A DNA stretch of 64,000 nucleotides from Pseudomonadota bacterium (GCA_021792365.1 JAJYUT010000002.1:764313-828312), one strand, 5' to 3'; shown: positions 24,784 to 37,742, counted from the first letter of the stretch. Translations and numbers: made by a program. Notes: a model not told the origin generated them from the sequence alone.

Positions 24784-26289
24784 ATGAAGCAGCTTGATCT
24801 CGCCGGCCTCGACCCGCAGGCCTGCCATCGTGCGCTGAAGACGCGCGACGCGCGGTTCGATGGGCGCTTGTTCGTTGGCATCACCTCGACCGGCATCTAT
24901 TGCCGTCCGATCTGCCCTGCCCGCTCCGCCAAGTTCGAGAACTGCCGCTTTTTCCCGACTGCGGCTGCGGCGCAAGAAGCGGGCTTCCGCCCATGCCTGC
25001 GCTGCCGGCCGGAAACGGCGCCGGACCTCGGCTCCTGGCGCGGGACGTCGAACACGGTGTCGCGCGGTCTTGCGCTGATCGCCGAAGGCGCGCTCGACGG
25101 GGAGGATGCCAATGTCGATGCCCTGGCCGAACGGCTTGGCGTCGGCGGGCGGCAGCTGCGCCGATTGTTCAAGCAGCATCTCGGCGCTTCGCCGATCGCC
25201 GTCGCGCAGACGCGGCGCGTGCTCTTCGCCAAGCAGCTCATCCACGAGACGCGCCTGCCGATGGCGGAGATCGCCATGGCCGCCGGCTTCGGCAGCATCC
25301 GGCGCTTCAATGAGACCTTTCAGCAGCTCTATCGCCGGCCGCCAAGCGCCTTGCGCCGCAAGACCGTCGCAGCGCTGCCTGAAGGCTCCCTGGCCGAGAT
25401 CGGCGTCACGGTGCGCCTCTCCTACCGGCCGCCCTATGACTGGGCCGCGATGCTGGCCTTCCTCAGAGCGCGGGCGATTGAGGGCGTCGAGTGGATCGAG
25501 GGGGAGGTCTATTGCCGCACCGTTCTGCAGGACGGCCTGACCGGAACCGTCGCGGTTTCCCATCTGCCTGGCCAAGCGAGCCTCAGCGCCACCATCCGCT
25601 TTCCATCGGTCCGCGCCCTGCCCGCGATCGTGGGCCGCATCCGCCGCGTGTTCGATCTCGGCGCCGATGTCGCGGCGATCGGCGCGCATCTGGCGCAGGA
25701 CCCGTTGCTGGCGCCGCTGATCGCCGAGCGGCCCGGGTTGCGCGCGCCGGGCGGGTGGGATGGCTTTGAGCTTGCCGTGCGCGCCGTGCTCGGCCAGCAG
25801 ATCACGGTGGAAGCGGCCCGCAGACTCGCCTCGCGCCTGACGCAGATCTGCGGCACCACGTTTGCGCCGGGGCAGGGCAGCCGGCCGGCGCTGCGCCTCG
25901 CGTTCCCGCTTCCGGCGCAGGTGGCGAATGCCGACCTCTCCACGCTCGGCATGCCGGTGGCCCGCAAGGCGGCGCTGCTGGCGCTCGCCGAAGCGGCGCT
26001 GCGGGATCCGTCCCTGTTCCACCCGCGGGGAACGGTGGAGGAAACCGTGGCGCGGCTGCGCGCCATCCGCGGCATCGGCGAATGGACGGCGCAATACATC
26101 GCCTTGCGCGCGGTGCGCGAGACCGACGCCTTTCCGGCCAGCGATATCGGACTCCTGCGCGGCGCGGCGATCCGCGTCGGCGCGCGGCCGAGCCCGGCCG
26201 TGCTGCAGGACCGCGCCGAGACCTGGCGGCCGTGGCGCGCCTATGCCGCGCAGCATCTGTGGGCAGCCGATGCCGCGGCGCAGGGCTGA
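24784..26289 (+). CDS. alkA: Ada-type regulator fused to AlkA DNA-3-methyladenine glycosylase
   Basis: Alkylation-repair protein of 501 residues with three parts. The N-terminal Ada zinc domain (about 10-80) has C40, C44, C71 and C74; Cys40 in TSTGIYCRPICPARS corresponds to the methyl-phosphotriester acceptor of Ada. An AraC-type helix-turn-helix follows (about 95-190). The C-terminal part (about 200-495) is an AlkA_N domain plus a helix-hairpin-helix glycosylase with RGIGEWTAQYIALRAV and the catalytic aspartate in FPASDIGLLRG (about 454). It may sense methylation damage, activate its own operon and excise damaged bases. Ogt begins within its last 20 bases. Confidence 0.93.
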   Translation: MKQLDLAGLDPQACHRALKTRDARFDGRLFVGITSTGIYCRPICPARSAKFENCRFFPTAAAAQEAGFRPCLRCRPETAPDLGSWRGTSNTVSRGLALIAEGALDGEDANVDALAERLGVGGRQLRRLFKQHLGASPIAVAQTRRVLFAKQLIHETRLPMAEIAMAAGFGSIRRFNETFQQLYRRPPSALRRKTVAALPEGSLAEIGVTVRLSYRPPYDWAAMLAFLRARAIEGVEWIEGEVYCRTVLQDGLTGTVAVSHLPGQASLSATIRFPSVRALPAIVGRIRRVFDLGADVAAIGAHLAQDPLLAPLIAERPGLRAPGGWDGFELAVRAVLGQQITVEAARRLASRLTQICGTTFAPGQGSRPALRLAFPLPAQVANADLSTLGMPVARKAALLALAEAALRDPSLFHPRGTVEETVARLRAIRGIGEWTAQYIALRAVRETDAFPASDIGLLRGAAIRVGARPSPAVLQDRAETWRPWRAYAAQHLWAADAAAQG

Positions 26290-26809
26290 GCCCCTCCTCC
26301 TGCTTATCGACCGCATCGAAACGCCGATCGGCGCGCTCGACATCGTGGCCGACGAGGACGACGCCCTGCGCGCCGTGGAATGGACCGACCACGCGGAACG
26401 GATGTATGACGCTCTGCGCCTGCAGTACGGCCGGGAGGGCTATGTCCTGAACCGCGCACGCGACCAGGCGGGCCTCAGCGCCGCGTTGCGCGCCTATTTC
26501 GAAGGTGATGTGACAGCGATCGACCGCCTGAAGGTCGCGACCGGCGGGACCGAGTTCCAGAAATCGGTGTGGCGGGCGCTGCGGACGATTCCGTGCGGCG
26601 AGACTATCTCCTATGCAATACTGGCCGAGCGCGTCGGGCGGCCGAAGGCGGTGCGCGCGGTCGGCCACGCCAATGGCGACAACCCGATCAGCGTGGTGGT
26701 GCCGTGTCATCGCGTGATCGGAACGAACGGCTCGCTGACCGGTTATGGCGGCGGCATCGAGCGCAAGCGCTGGCTGCTGGCGCATGAGCGCGCGGGGAGA
26801 TCCGCCTGA
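26270..26809 (+). CDS. ogt: Methylated-DNA-protein-cysteine methyltransferase
   Basis: Suicide enzyme that removes methyl from O6-methylguanine in DNA. The 179-residue protein starts at the ATG at 26270, in another frame inside the end of alkA (20-base overlap), so translation is probably coupled. The active site is VVPCHRVIG with acceptor Cys146; the preceding SYAILAERVGRPKAVRAVG is the DNA-binding helix-turn-helix with the arginine finger region, and GSLTGYGGGIERKRWLL follows. With the Ada-AlkA gene it separates, over two genes, the functions that E. coli Ada and AlkA share. Confidence 0.94.
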   Translation: MPRRRAEPLLLLIDRIETPIGALDIVADEDDALRAVEWTDHAERMYDALRLQYGREGYVLNRARDQAGLSAALRAYFEGDVTAIDRLKVATGGTEFQKSVWRALRTIPCGETISYAILAERVGRPKAVRAVGHANGDNPISVVVPCHRVIGTNGSLTGYGGGIERKRWLLAHERAGRSA

Positions 26810-27657
26810 TGGAGCCGCTGATGAATGCGAAGCCTGGGGTGAATGCGAAGCCTGGGACCGCCGCTGTCTTTCACCAGCTGCACGAGGGTCCGCAGCCGCT
26901 GCTGCTGCCCAATGCGTGGGACGCCGGCAGCGCGCGTCTGATGGAGAGCCTCGGGGCCAAGGCGGTGGCGACGACCAGCGCCGGTGTCGCCTGGACCCAC
27001 GGCTATCCGGACGGCAATGCCCTGCCGGTGCGGCTGCTGGTGGCGACGGTCGCGACCATCGCGCGCGCGATCCGCGTGCCGCTCACCGTCGACATCGAAG
27101 CGGGCTATGCCGACGATCCGCCGGCAGTCGAGGAAACGGTCGCGAAAGTGGTCGAGGCCGGAGCAGTCGGCATCAACATCGAGGATGGCGCCAGCACGCC
27201 GGACCTGCTGTGCGTCAAGATTGAACGCGCGAGGCGCGCCGGCGACCACTTCGACGTTGATCTGTTCGTGAATGCGCGCACCGATGTCTATCTGCGCGGC
27301 CTGGTGCCCGAAAGCGAGCGGGTGGCGGAGACGCTGGCGCGCGCCAGGCTCTACCGCAACGCCGGCGCCAGCGGGCTGTTCGTGCCCGGTCTGCGCGCGC
27401 CCGAGGAGATTCGCGCCATAGTGGCCGGCGCCGGGCTGCCGCTCAACGTAATGGCCTGGCCCGGCTTGCCGGCCGCAGCCGAGCTGGCGCAGCTCGGCGT
27501 GCGCCGTCTCAGCGCGGGCTCGGGCATCTCCCAGGCGCTCTGGGGCAAGGCGGCCGCGCTGGCCGGGGATTTCCTGAAGACGGGCAAATCGGACCCGCTC
27601 GGCGAAGGCGCAATGGGCTACGCCGACATCAACGCGCTGTTCGGGCAGCGATCATAA
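26809..27657 (+). CDS. Isocitrate lyase/PEP mutase superfamily protein
   Basis: A TIM-barrel enzyme of 282 residues, close to the short PEP-mutase/oxaloacetate-decarboxylase-like group. Landmarks: LLLPNAWDAGSARL, TTSAGVAWTHGYPDG, the metal-binding VDIEAGYADDP, INIEDGA and FVNARTDVYLRG. The isocitrate lyase signature KKCGH is absent, so it is not a true isocitrate lyase. The reaction is unknown. Its ATG overlaps the ogt stop by one base (TGATG), so it belongs to the repair operon, an unexpected partner. The N-terminus carries an 18-base tandem duplication encoding NAKPGV-NAKPG. Confidence 0.88.
   Translation: MEPLMNAKPGVNAKPGTAAVFHQLHEGPQPLLLPNAWDAGSARLMESLGAKAVATTSAGVAWTHGYPDGNALPVRLLVATVATIARAIRVPLTVDIEAGYADDPPAVEETVAKVVEAGAVGINIEDGASTPDLLCVKIERARRAGDHFDVDLFVNARTDVYLRGLVPESERVAETLARARLYRNAGASGLFVPGLRAPEEIRAIVAGAGLPLNVMAWPGLPAAAELAQLGVRRLSAGSGISQALWGKAAALAGDFLKTGKSDPLGEGAMGYADINALFGQRS
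26822..26857 (+). repeat. 18-base tandem duplication in the PEP-mutase-like gene
   Basis: TGAATGCGAAGCCTGGGG is repeated directly, with the last base changed in the second copy. It adds six residues at the N-terminus; an ATG in the first copy could serve as an alternative start. Confidence 0.85.
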
Positions 27658-27756
27658 CGCATTACTGTCTCGCGGCCGCTTCTTCATGTCAGGCGAGGCA
27701 GGTAGTCACCGAACGCGGAAGCGCTCAATTAGCGCCTTCGCGCTCGGGGATTTCCT

Positions 27757-30429
<2,673 letters not shown>

Positions 30430-30652
30430 AAAAACGGGTCCAATCACGCAAAAACAGGCCGTAAACCGGGATTCCCGGCCGGCGGCGCCATGGGGCTAAT
30501 ATTTAGTGTTTCCGGCTTGGCGGCAAGGGCGGAAGCCCTGCCGGATCCCAGCCTGTGCGGGGGCACCTATGCGTCCGGCGCGGCCCAGCGGGCCGGGCCT
30601 TGGCAGCCCAAAAGGTGCGGGCGCACCGACGGGGAACCGGCGCGCCCGGAGA

Positions 30653-30677
30653 GGAGAGCTCGGGGGGTGAGCTCTCC
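30653..30677 (-). terminator. Hairpin after recA
   Basis: GGAGAGCTC and GAGCTCTCC pair perfectly around a 7-base loop, 24 bases after the recA stop. No T-run follows on the minus strand. A second short hairpin, GGTGC-gggc-GCACC, lies at 30613-30626. The rest of the 270-base gap to alaS shows nothing else I can name. Confidence 0.5.
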
Positions 30678-30701
30678 GGGGTTGGATCTAGGGTTGGGAG
30701 A

Positions 30702-31775
<1,074 letters not shown>

Positions 31776-31872
31776 TGCTGTCTCCCCACTTAGATCATAA
31801 CGAGAGGACTGCCAAATCTTCCGCAGCCGGCCGTCCTTGGCATTGGTGCGTGGGGCCAAAGATACATGTTTT

Positions 31873-31908
31873 GTTCTCGTTGTAAAGGAAATAGATCAGA
31901 ACGAGAAC
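31873..31908. promoter_or_regulatory. GTTCTCGTT/AACGAGAAC inverted repeat in the recA upstream region
   Basis: Perfect 9-base arms (31873-31881 and 31900-31908) with 18 bases between, 98 bases before the recA ATG. The halves contain GTTC/GAAC, the building blocks of the alphaproteobacterial LexA box (GTTC-N7-GTTC). A minus-strand GTTCTGATCTATTTC inside it fits that box with one mismatch. LexA binding is inference. Confidence 0.45.
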
Positions 31909-31938
31909 ATCCGTTAATGTCGGTTACAAATCAATATC

Positions 31939-34314
31939 TTAATTGGCGGCGCGCTTGCGCTCGCCATGCGGCTCGAGCACTTCCTTCACCTTGGCGGCAA
32001 GTTGCTTCAAGGTAAAGGGCTTCAAGAGGAAGTTCACCTCCTCGCCGGCATCGATTCGGCGGCGGAAGGCATCCTCCGCATAGCCCGAGATGAAGATGAC
32101 GGGCAGATCGGCGCGCCGAGACCGCACCTCCTTCACCATCGTCGGGCCATCGACGCGCGGCATCACCACGTCGCTGATGATGAGGTCGATCTCGTTGAGA
32201 TGCTCGCCGACAATCTCAAGCGCCGCCTCGCCCGAGCGCGCCTCCAGCACTTGATAGCCCTTGTTGCGCAAGGCGCGGGCGCTGAACAGGCGCACCGCAT
32301 CTTCGTCCTCCACCAGCAGGATGGTGCCGATCCCGGTCAGGTCGCGTGCCGCTTCCTCCTTGCCGTCCACGCGCTGAACGCTGCCGGCCTCCGCCTGATG
32401 CTCCGGCAGGTAGATGCGGAAGGTCGCGCCCTCACCGACCGCGCTGTCGACGAAGACGTAGCCGCCGGTCTGGCGCACGATGCCGTAGACGGTGGAGAGG
32501 CCGAGGCCCGTGCCGGAGCCGACCGACTTGGTGGAGAAGAACGGCTCGAAGATGCGGTCCATGATCTCAGGAGGAATGCCCGTGCCGGTATCCGCGATCT
32601 CGATCATCACATAGCGGCCGGGGGGCATGACCTCGGCGCCGCGCTGGAGCGGCTCCCGGGTGACGACGTTCTCGGTGCGGATGCGCAAGTGCCCGCCATT
32701 GGACATGGCGTCGCGCGCATTGACCGCAAGGTTGATGATGACCTGCTCGAGCTGGCCCTGGTCGACGCGCACCGGCGACAGGTCGCGGCCATGCACCATG
32801 GCCAGCTCGATGTTCTCGCCGATCAGGCGGCGCAGCAGGTGCGAGACCTCCGCCAGCACGTCCGTCACCTGCAGCACGCGCGGCTGCAGCGTCTGCTGGC
32901 GCGAGAAGGCGAGCAACTGGCGCACCAAATTGGCGGCGCGGTTGGCGTTCTGCTTGATCTGCATGATATCGGCAAAGGACTGGTCGCCGGCGCGATGGCG
33001 CAGCAGCAAGAGATCGCAGAAGCCGATCATCGCCGTCAGCAGGTTGTTGAAATCGTGCGCGATGCCGCCGGCCAGCAGGCCGACCGCCTGCATCTTCTGC
33101 GATTGCGCGAACTGCGCCTCCAGGCGCTTTTGCTCGGTCGTGTCGATCAGGTGCAGGATGAAGCCGACCGTCTGCCCCTTGTCCTCGCGGCGCGAGGCAT
33201 AGACGATCACGCTGGCCTGCCGCTTGCCTTTCAGGCGCACGGTGATCGGGGGGACGCCGCGGCCAAGCTCCGCGACGCGACGCAGGTGCTCCTCCGCCTG
33301 CGGCAGATCCTCGCCGGCGATCAGCACGCCGAGGCCCGCGCCGACCGGCACCATTTCGCCGAACAGGTTGGTGAAAGCCGAGTTCAACTGCTCGACCTTG
33401 CGATCGGCGTCGAGCAGCAGGATGCCGGTCGGCGCCTCCTCGAAGAAGCGCTGGAAATACTGCTCCGAGGCCTGCAGCGCCCGCTCGAACTCGCGCTCGC
33501 GCGTCAGGTCGTGGACGATGGAGCGGGTGCGGATGCCCGCCTTGCCGCCCGGATCGACACCCTGCACGTTGACCACGTCCTGCCGAACATAGACCAGCAG
33601 CTTGCGCCCATTGGGCCCCAGCAGGATCACCTCGCCATTGCGTGCCGAGGGATCGGAGAACGGTGAGAAGGACGGGATCGAGTCCGGCGGCCGTGGATAA
33701 ACCAGATCGTGCAAGCGCAGCTGCTGCTGCGCCTCCACCTCGACGTCGAGGCCGAGCCAGTGCGCCAGCGTCGAGTTGACGAACAGGAATCGCCCGGCCT
33801 CATCGACAGAATAGAACCCGACCGGCGCGTTCTCGATCAGGTCGGCGAACTTCTCGTGGTCGGAGCGGATGTATTCCTCGATCTCGCGCTGGGTGGTGAT
33901 GACCTCGACACCCCAGGACACGTGATCGCCGAACCGGGTCAGGCGGTTGGCGAACACCGCCAGGATCTCGCGCTTTCCTTCGGCGTTGAGGATCGCGACG
34001 TCGCCATGGCCCTCGCCCCTTTCCGCCAGCGCATGCTCGATCCGCTCGATCGAGGCGCGGGCGCCGGCGTCGAAAGCCCGCCGCTCCAGGATGACGTTGA
34101 GCGGCAGGCGCTCCTCGCCGAACAGGCGGCGGAAGGCGCTGTTGTCGAACTTGACCGTGCCCATGCGGTCGACGACCTGGCGGCCCTGGTGAGTCGCGTT
34201 GAGGCTGGCCTCCAGCAGGTCGGCGATATAGCGGCGACGCCACGCGATCAGGGCCAGCGCAAGAGCCAGCACGGCGATCGCGATCATCACGCCGAATTCC
34301 CAAGACCAGGTCAT
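31939..34314 (-). CDS. cckA: Hybrid sensor histidine kinase CckA
   Basis: Cell-cycle kinase that starts the phosphorelay through ChpT to CtrA and CpdR. The 791 residues have an N-terminal membrane segment (about 7-27), PAS-type domains (about 40-380), a HisKA domain with the H-box [11 protein letters not shown] (His near 420), an HATPase ([13 protein letters not shown]-like N box written here [13 protein letters not shown] boxes ADTGTGIP and [11 protein letters not shown]), and a receiver with the phosphoacceptor in [13 protein letters not shown] (Asp near 715). It follows flhB on the same strand with 125 bases between, the same order as in Caulobacter. CtrA boxes elsewhere in this window are its likely downstream targets. 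Confidence 0.95.
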   Translation of the reverse strand: MTWSWEFGVMIAIAVLALALALIAWRRRYIADLLEASLNATHQGRQVVDRMGTVKFDNSAFRRLFGEERLPLNVILERRAFDAGARASIERIEHALAERGEGHGDVAILNAEGKREILAVFANRLTRFGDHVSWGVEVITTQREIEEYIRSDHEKFADLIENAPVGFYSVDEAGRFLFVNSTLAHWLGLDVEVEAQQQLRLHDLVYPRPPDSIPSFSPFSDPSARNGEVILLGPNGRKLLVYVRQDVVNVQGVDPGGKAGIRTRSIVHDLTREREFERALQASEQYFQRFFEEAPTGILLLDADRKVEQLNSAFTNLFGEMVPVGAGLGVLIAGEDLPQAEEHLRRVAELGRGVPPITVRLKGKRQASVIVYASRREDKGQTVGFILHLIDTTEQKRLEAQFAQSQKMQAVGLLAGGIAHDFNNLLTAMIGFCDLLLLRHRAGDQSFADIMQIKQNANRAANLVRQLLAFSRQQTLQPRVLQVTDVLAEVSHLLRRLIGENIELAMVHGRDLSPVRVDQGQLEQVIINLAVNARDAMSNGGHLRIRTENVVTREPLQRGAEVMPPGRYVMIEIADTGTGIPPEIMDRIFEPFFSTKSVGSGTGLGLSTVYGIVRQTGGYVFVDSAVGEGATFRIYLPEHQAEAGSVQRVDGKEEAARDLTGIGTILLVEDEDAVRLFSARALRNKGYQVLEARSGEAALEIVGEHLNEIDLIISDVVMPRVDGPTMVKEVRSRRADLPVIFISGYAEDAFRRRIDAGEEVNFLLKPFTLKQLAAKVKEVLEPHGERKRAAN

Positions 34315-34439
34315 GCCCTGGCGTCCCTCGTCCGCGCCGCGCGCCGGGCAGCGCCGGCTCCGCTCGTGCGGTGCATAATTGTGGCCCCTATCCCCAGCGC
34401 CCGCATCATAGCCGAAAGTCGCCGCGTCGGGGCAAGGCC

Positions 34440-35510
34440 CTATAGCCGGCGCCGCTTCAGCTTGAAGATATAGCTGATCACCTCCGCGACCGCCTTGTAG
34501 AACTCCGGCGTCACCTCCTGATCGACCTCCACCGCCGCGTACAGGCCGCGCGCCAAGGGCGGGTTCTCGAGCACCGGGATGCCGTGCTCCTTGGCGATCT
34601 CCCGGATCTTCTGCGCCACCTTGTCCACGCCCTTTGCCGTCATCTTCGGCGCCGACATGGTATCGGGGTCGTATTTCAGCGCCACGGCATAATGCGTTGG
34701 ATTTGTGACAACCACATCGGATTGCGGCACCTGGGCCATCATGCGGCGGCGCGTGCGCTCCATGCGCAACTGCCGCAGACGCCCCTTGACCAGGGGGTCG
34801 CCCTCTGTCTCCTTGAACTCGTCCTTGATCTCCTGGCGCGACATGCGCATCTCGCGCAGATGCTGCATGCGCTGGTAGATGACGTCGAGCGTGGCGATGG
34901 CCGCGACGATCACCACCACGCCGATCAGCAGCTTGGCGAGCAGCGCCTTGATCTCGCCCAACAGCTGGATCATCTCCATGCCGATCAGCTTGTTGAGCTG
35001 CGCCACCTCAGGCACGATCAGAAACAAGGCGATTGCGGCCACCACTCCGATCTTCAGCAGGCCGCGCACGAACTCCGCCAGGGAGCGCGCAGAGAACAGC
35101 CGCTTGAGGCCGGCAAGCGGCGAGATCTTGTTCAGCTTGGGCGTGATGCTCTCGGCGGAGAAGATCAGGCCGAACTGCAGATAGCCGGCGCCGATCGCCG
35201 CTGCGAAGGCGAGCACCAGCGGAATAATGCCGGCGAGCAGCAGGACGCCGAGGAGCTTCCAGCCGATGCTGACCAGGTGCCCGAAATCCGCGGGGATCAA
35301 GTCCGGCGACTCGATGAAGGGCATGGAGGCCTTGTAGAGCGCGCCGGCCGCGGTCCCGCCGAACAGCAGCACCGAGATGGTGAACACGGTCAGCATCAGG
35401 AAGTTGTTGACTTCCCGGGAGTTGGCGACCTGGCCGCGGTTACGCGCGTCGTCAAGCCGCCGGTTGGTCGGGTCTTCGGTTTTCTGGGAGTCGTCCTGCT
35501 CCTCGGCCAT
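34440..35510 (-). CDS. flhB: Flagellar export apparatus switch protein FlhB
   Basis: Inner-membrane gate component that switches export from rod/hook to filament substrates. The 356 residues have four membrane segments in the first 210, a charged linker, and a cytoplasmic domain with the self-cleaving NPTH (near 266, in VVVTNPTHYAVALKYD). The end, SYIFKLKRRRL, is typical. It begins 8 bases after the fliR stop and is the last flagellar gene of the flgB operon. A separate protein resembling only its C-terminal domain is encoded at 37960-38337. Confidence 0.97.
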   Translation of the reverse strand: MAEEQDDSQKTEDPTNRRLDDARNRGQVANSREVNNFLMLTVFTISVLLFGGTAAGALYKASMPFIESPDLIPADFGHLVSIGWKLLGVLLLAGIIPLVLAFAAAIGAGYLQFGLIFSAESITPKLNKISPLAGLKRLFSARSLAEFVRGLLKIGVVAAIALFLIVPEVAQLNKLIGMEMIQLLGEIKALLAKLLIGVVVIVAAIATLDVIYQRMQHLREMRMSRQEIKDEFKETEGDPLVKGRLRQLRMERTRRRMMAQVPQSDVVVTNPTHYAVALKYDPDTMSAPKMTAKGVDKVAQKIREIAKEHGIPVLENPPLARGLYAAVEVDQEVTPEFYKAVAEVISYIFKLKRRRL

Positions 35511-35518
35511 GGCCCAGC

Positions 35519-36286
35519 TCAGCCGCCGCCGAGGAACAGCGACATCCGTTCCTCGTAGGATGACAGGAAATAGAGCATCATCGCGGTCAGACCAACCGCC
35601 ATCAGCGCGAAGCCGACTAGGATCTGCGCCGGCATCGCGATGAAAAACACCTGCAGGGTCGGCATCAGGCGCGCCAGCAGGCCCAGCGCCACGGCAAACA
35701 CGATGCCATAGACCAGGAACGGCGCCGTCATCGCCATCGCGACCGCGAAGCTGTCCGCGACGATGCGCGCGCCGTGATCCGCGACGTCACCCATCAGCGG
35801 GACCTGGCCGGGCGGAAAGATGGCGTAGGTGTTGACGAGCCCCCGCAACGTCATGTGGTCGAGGCCACTCGCGAAGATCAGCACGATCGTCAAGGCCAGC
35901 AGGAAGTTGCCGGTGACCGCGGCCTGCTGCTGGGTTGTCGGATCAGCGACCAGCGCGCTCGCGATGCCGATCTGCAAGGCGATCACGCTGCCCGCCGTCT
36001 GCACGCCCAGCAGGATCAGGCGCGCGATCATTCCGAAAAAGATGCCGATGCCGATCTCGATGACCAGCAGCGCGGCAAACTCGCCCATGCCTGCCGGCAA
36101 GAGCGGCAGCCGGTCGGAGATCATCGGCATCAGCGCCAGGCTGACCGTCAGCGCGAACACCAGGCGGATGCGGGGAGAGACATAGGCCTCGCCGAAGCCC
36201 GGCAGCAGCATGATCGCGCCGCCGAGCCGAGCGAACACCAGGAAGAACTGGAAAAGATTGATGCTGACCAGCTGCTCCAGGTTCAT
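35519..36286 (-). CDS. fliR: Flagellar biosynthetic protein FliR
   Basis: Membrane component of the flagellar type III export gate, forming a complex with FliP and FliQ. The 255 residues have about six membrane segments; FARLGGAIMLLPGFGEAYVSPRIRL at the start (here FARLGGAIMLLPGFGE) and VFFIAMPAQILVGFALM near the end are family features. Its ATG overlaps the fliQ stop by four bases, and flhB follows after 8 bases, so the three are translated as a unit. Confidence 0.95.
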   Translation of the reverse strand: MNLEQLVSINLFQFFLVFARLGGAIMLLPGFGEAYVSPRIRLVFALTVSLALMPMISDRLPLLPAGMGEFAALLVIEIGIGIFFGMIARLILLGVQTAGSVIALQIGIASALVADPTTQQQAAVTGNFLLALTIVLIFASGLDHMTLRGLVNTYAIFPPGQVPLMGDVADHGARIVADSFAVAMAMTAPFLVYGIVFAVALGLLARLMPTLQVFFIAMPAQILVGFALMAVGLTAMMLYFLSSYEERMSLFLGGG

Positions 36287-36543
36287 CCAACGGCCTGTTG
36301 CATGATCCGCTCGGTGAAATCGCTGAGCGTGTGGAGCATGAAAGGCGCCAGCAGGAGCATCGAGATGAACACCACGATGATCTTCGGCACGAAGGTCAAC
36401 GTGACTTCCTGGATCTGCGTCAGCGCCTGGAACAGGGAGATGACCAGGCCGATCAACAGCGCGATCAGCATGAGCGGCGCGCCGAGCTTCAGCGTGACGA
36501 TGACCGCGTCGCGGCCGATCTCGAGCAGAATCGCCTCATCCAT
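36283..36543 (-). CDS. fliQ: Flagellar biosynthetic protein FliQ
   Basis: Small export-gate protein of 86 residues with two membrane helices separated by the conserved loop SLFQALTQIQEVTLTFVPK. Length and order between fliE and fliR are standard. It overlaps fliR by four bases and follows fliE by 15. Confidence 0.96.
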   Translation of the reverse strand: MDEAILLEIGRDAVIVTLKLGAPLMLIALLIGLVISLFQALTQIQEVTLTFVPKIIVVFISMLLLAPFMLHTLSDFTERIMQQAVG

Positions 36544-36558
36544 GTGACGTTACGCGCG

Positions 36559-36879
36559 TCAGATCGGCATGCGCAGGATTTCTTGATAGGCCGCGACCAC
36601 GCGGTCGCGCACCGCCGTGACGGTCTGCACCGTCACCTCCGCCGCGGTCACCGCATTGACCACCTGCTGGAGGTCGGTCTTGCCTTCCACCGCCTGCAGG
36701 GACGCCGTCTCGGCGCCCCGCGTCGTGTCGACGGCGTTCTGGGCGACCTGCTGCAGCACCTCGGAGAAGCCCGGTCCGGCCTGCTCGCGCGATTCGATGC
36801 CGGGGGCGCCCATCCGATTGAGTGCGGCGTTGTAGGCGGCAACCGCGTTGCCGGCGCCCGCGACGACTCCGTTCGCCAT
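36559..36879 (-). CDS. fliE: Flagellar hook-basal body protein FliE
   Basis: Rod adaptor that joins the MS ring to the proximal rod and is the first exported substrate. The 106 residues are mostly helical; the C-terminal half (LQQVVNAVTAAEVTVQTVTAVRDRV shortened: VVNAVTAAEVTVQTVTAVRD) and the ending YQEILRMPI are diagnostic. It lies 14 bases after flgC and 15 before fliQ in the same operon. Confidence 0.95.
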   Translation of the reverse strand: MANGVVAGAGNAVAAYNAALNRMGAPGIESREQAGPGFSEVLQQVAQNAVDTTRGAETASLQAVEGKTDLQQVVNAVTAAEVTVQTVTAVRDRVVAAYQEILRMPI

Positions 36880-36893
36880 ATCTCAAGTCCCTT

Positions 36894-37301
36894 CTAGCGG
36901 ATCAGATCGATGGTGCGCTGAAGCATCATGCGCGCGACCTCGATGGAGCGCAGGTTGGCTTCGTAGGAACGCTGCGCCTCGCGCATGTCGCTCATCTCGA
37001 TGAGGCTGTTGACGTTGGGCAGCTTGACATAGCCCTTCTCGTCCGCGGCCGGGTTTCCGGGGTCGTATTTCATACGGAAGTCGCTGGGATCGACGCCGAC
37101 CTTGCCGACCTGAACGGTCTCCATCCCAAGCTCGCGGTCGAGCGCGTTCTTGAAGCTGATGGTCTTGCGCCGGTAGGGATCGCCGCCGGGCACCTCCGAC
37201 ACCGAATCCGCGTTGGCGATGTTCTCCGCAACCACGCGCAGACGCTGGCCTTGCGCGCGCATGCCGGCGGCGGAAATCATGAGGCTTTCCATCAGATCCA
37301 T
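36894..37301 (-). CDS. flgC: Flagellar basal-body rod protein FlgC
   Basis: Proximal rod subunit of 135 residues. The N-terminal rod motif is seen as SAAGMRAQGQRLRVVAENIA followed by NAD, and the C-terminal helix as SYEANLRSIEVARMMLQRTI. No signal peptide, as expected for a substrate of the flagellar export system. It lies 36 bases after flgB and 14 before fliE. Confidence 0.97.
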   Translation of the reverse strand: MDLMESLMISAAGMRAQGQRLRVVAENIANADSVSEVPGGDPYRRKTISFKNALDRELGMETVQVGKVGVDPSDFRMKYDPGNPAADEKGYVKLPNVNSLIEMSDMREAQRSYEANLRSIEVARMMLQRTIDLIR

Positions 37302-37337
37302 CTGTCACCTCCTGGCGCAGCGAGCGCGCCGGCCTGT

Positions 37338-37742
37338 CTAGACGCCGCGGCCCAGCGCCATCTTGAGCATGTCGACATGCTTGCGATAAAGATTGGTCAT
37401 GAGCTGATAGGAGTGTTGGGCGTCGGCCAGCTTCACCATCTGCTCCTCCAGCACCACGGAATTCCCGACCGGCGCCGTCTCGTACTGCTTCCTGCTCTTC
37501 TGGTCCTCGATGGACGCGGCGCGCGGCGTCGTCCCGCTCATATGCATGGCATCGGTGCGCATCTGCGCGACCGGCGTGACCTCGGTCAGGTGATCCACGA
37601 ACTTCAGCGCCTTCATGTCGTGCGGGACATAATGCGGCGTGTCGGCGTTGGCGATGTTCTGCGCCAGAACGGCTTGGCGCGCGCTGAGCCAGCCCATCCG
37701 CTCGCTCATGCGCTGGAACAGTTTCAGCTGGAATAGATCCAT
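37338..37742 (-). CDS. flgB: Flagellar basal-body rod protein FlgB
   Basis: Proximal rod subunit of 134 residues from the ATG at 37742 (MDLFQLKLFQRMSERM). The rod signature AVLAQNIANADTPHY lies at about 25-39 and the C-terminal helix is SYQLMTNLYRKHVDMLKMAL. A start at 37814 would add 24 basic residues without family similarity. It is the first gene of flgB-flgC-fliE-fliQ-fliR-flhB, and two CtrA boxes lie 88 and 151 bases upstream. Confidence 0.96.
   Translation of the reverse strand: MDLFQLKLFQRMSERMGWLSARQAVLAQNIANADTPHYVPHDMKALKFVDHLTEVTPVAQMRTDAMHMSGTTPRAASIEDQKSRKQYETAPVGNSVVLEEQMVKLADAQHSYQLMTNLYRKHVDMLKMALGRGV

Noticed and set aside
26809-27657. Isocitrate lyase
   Set aside because: The KKCGH catalytic signature is absent and the protein is much shorter than isocitrate lyase.
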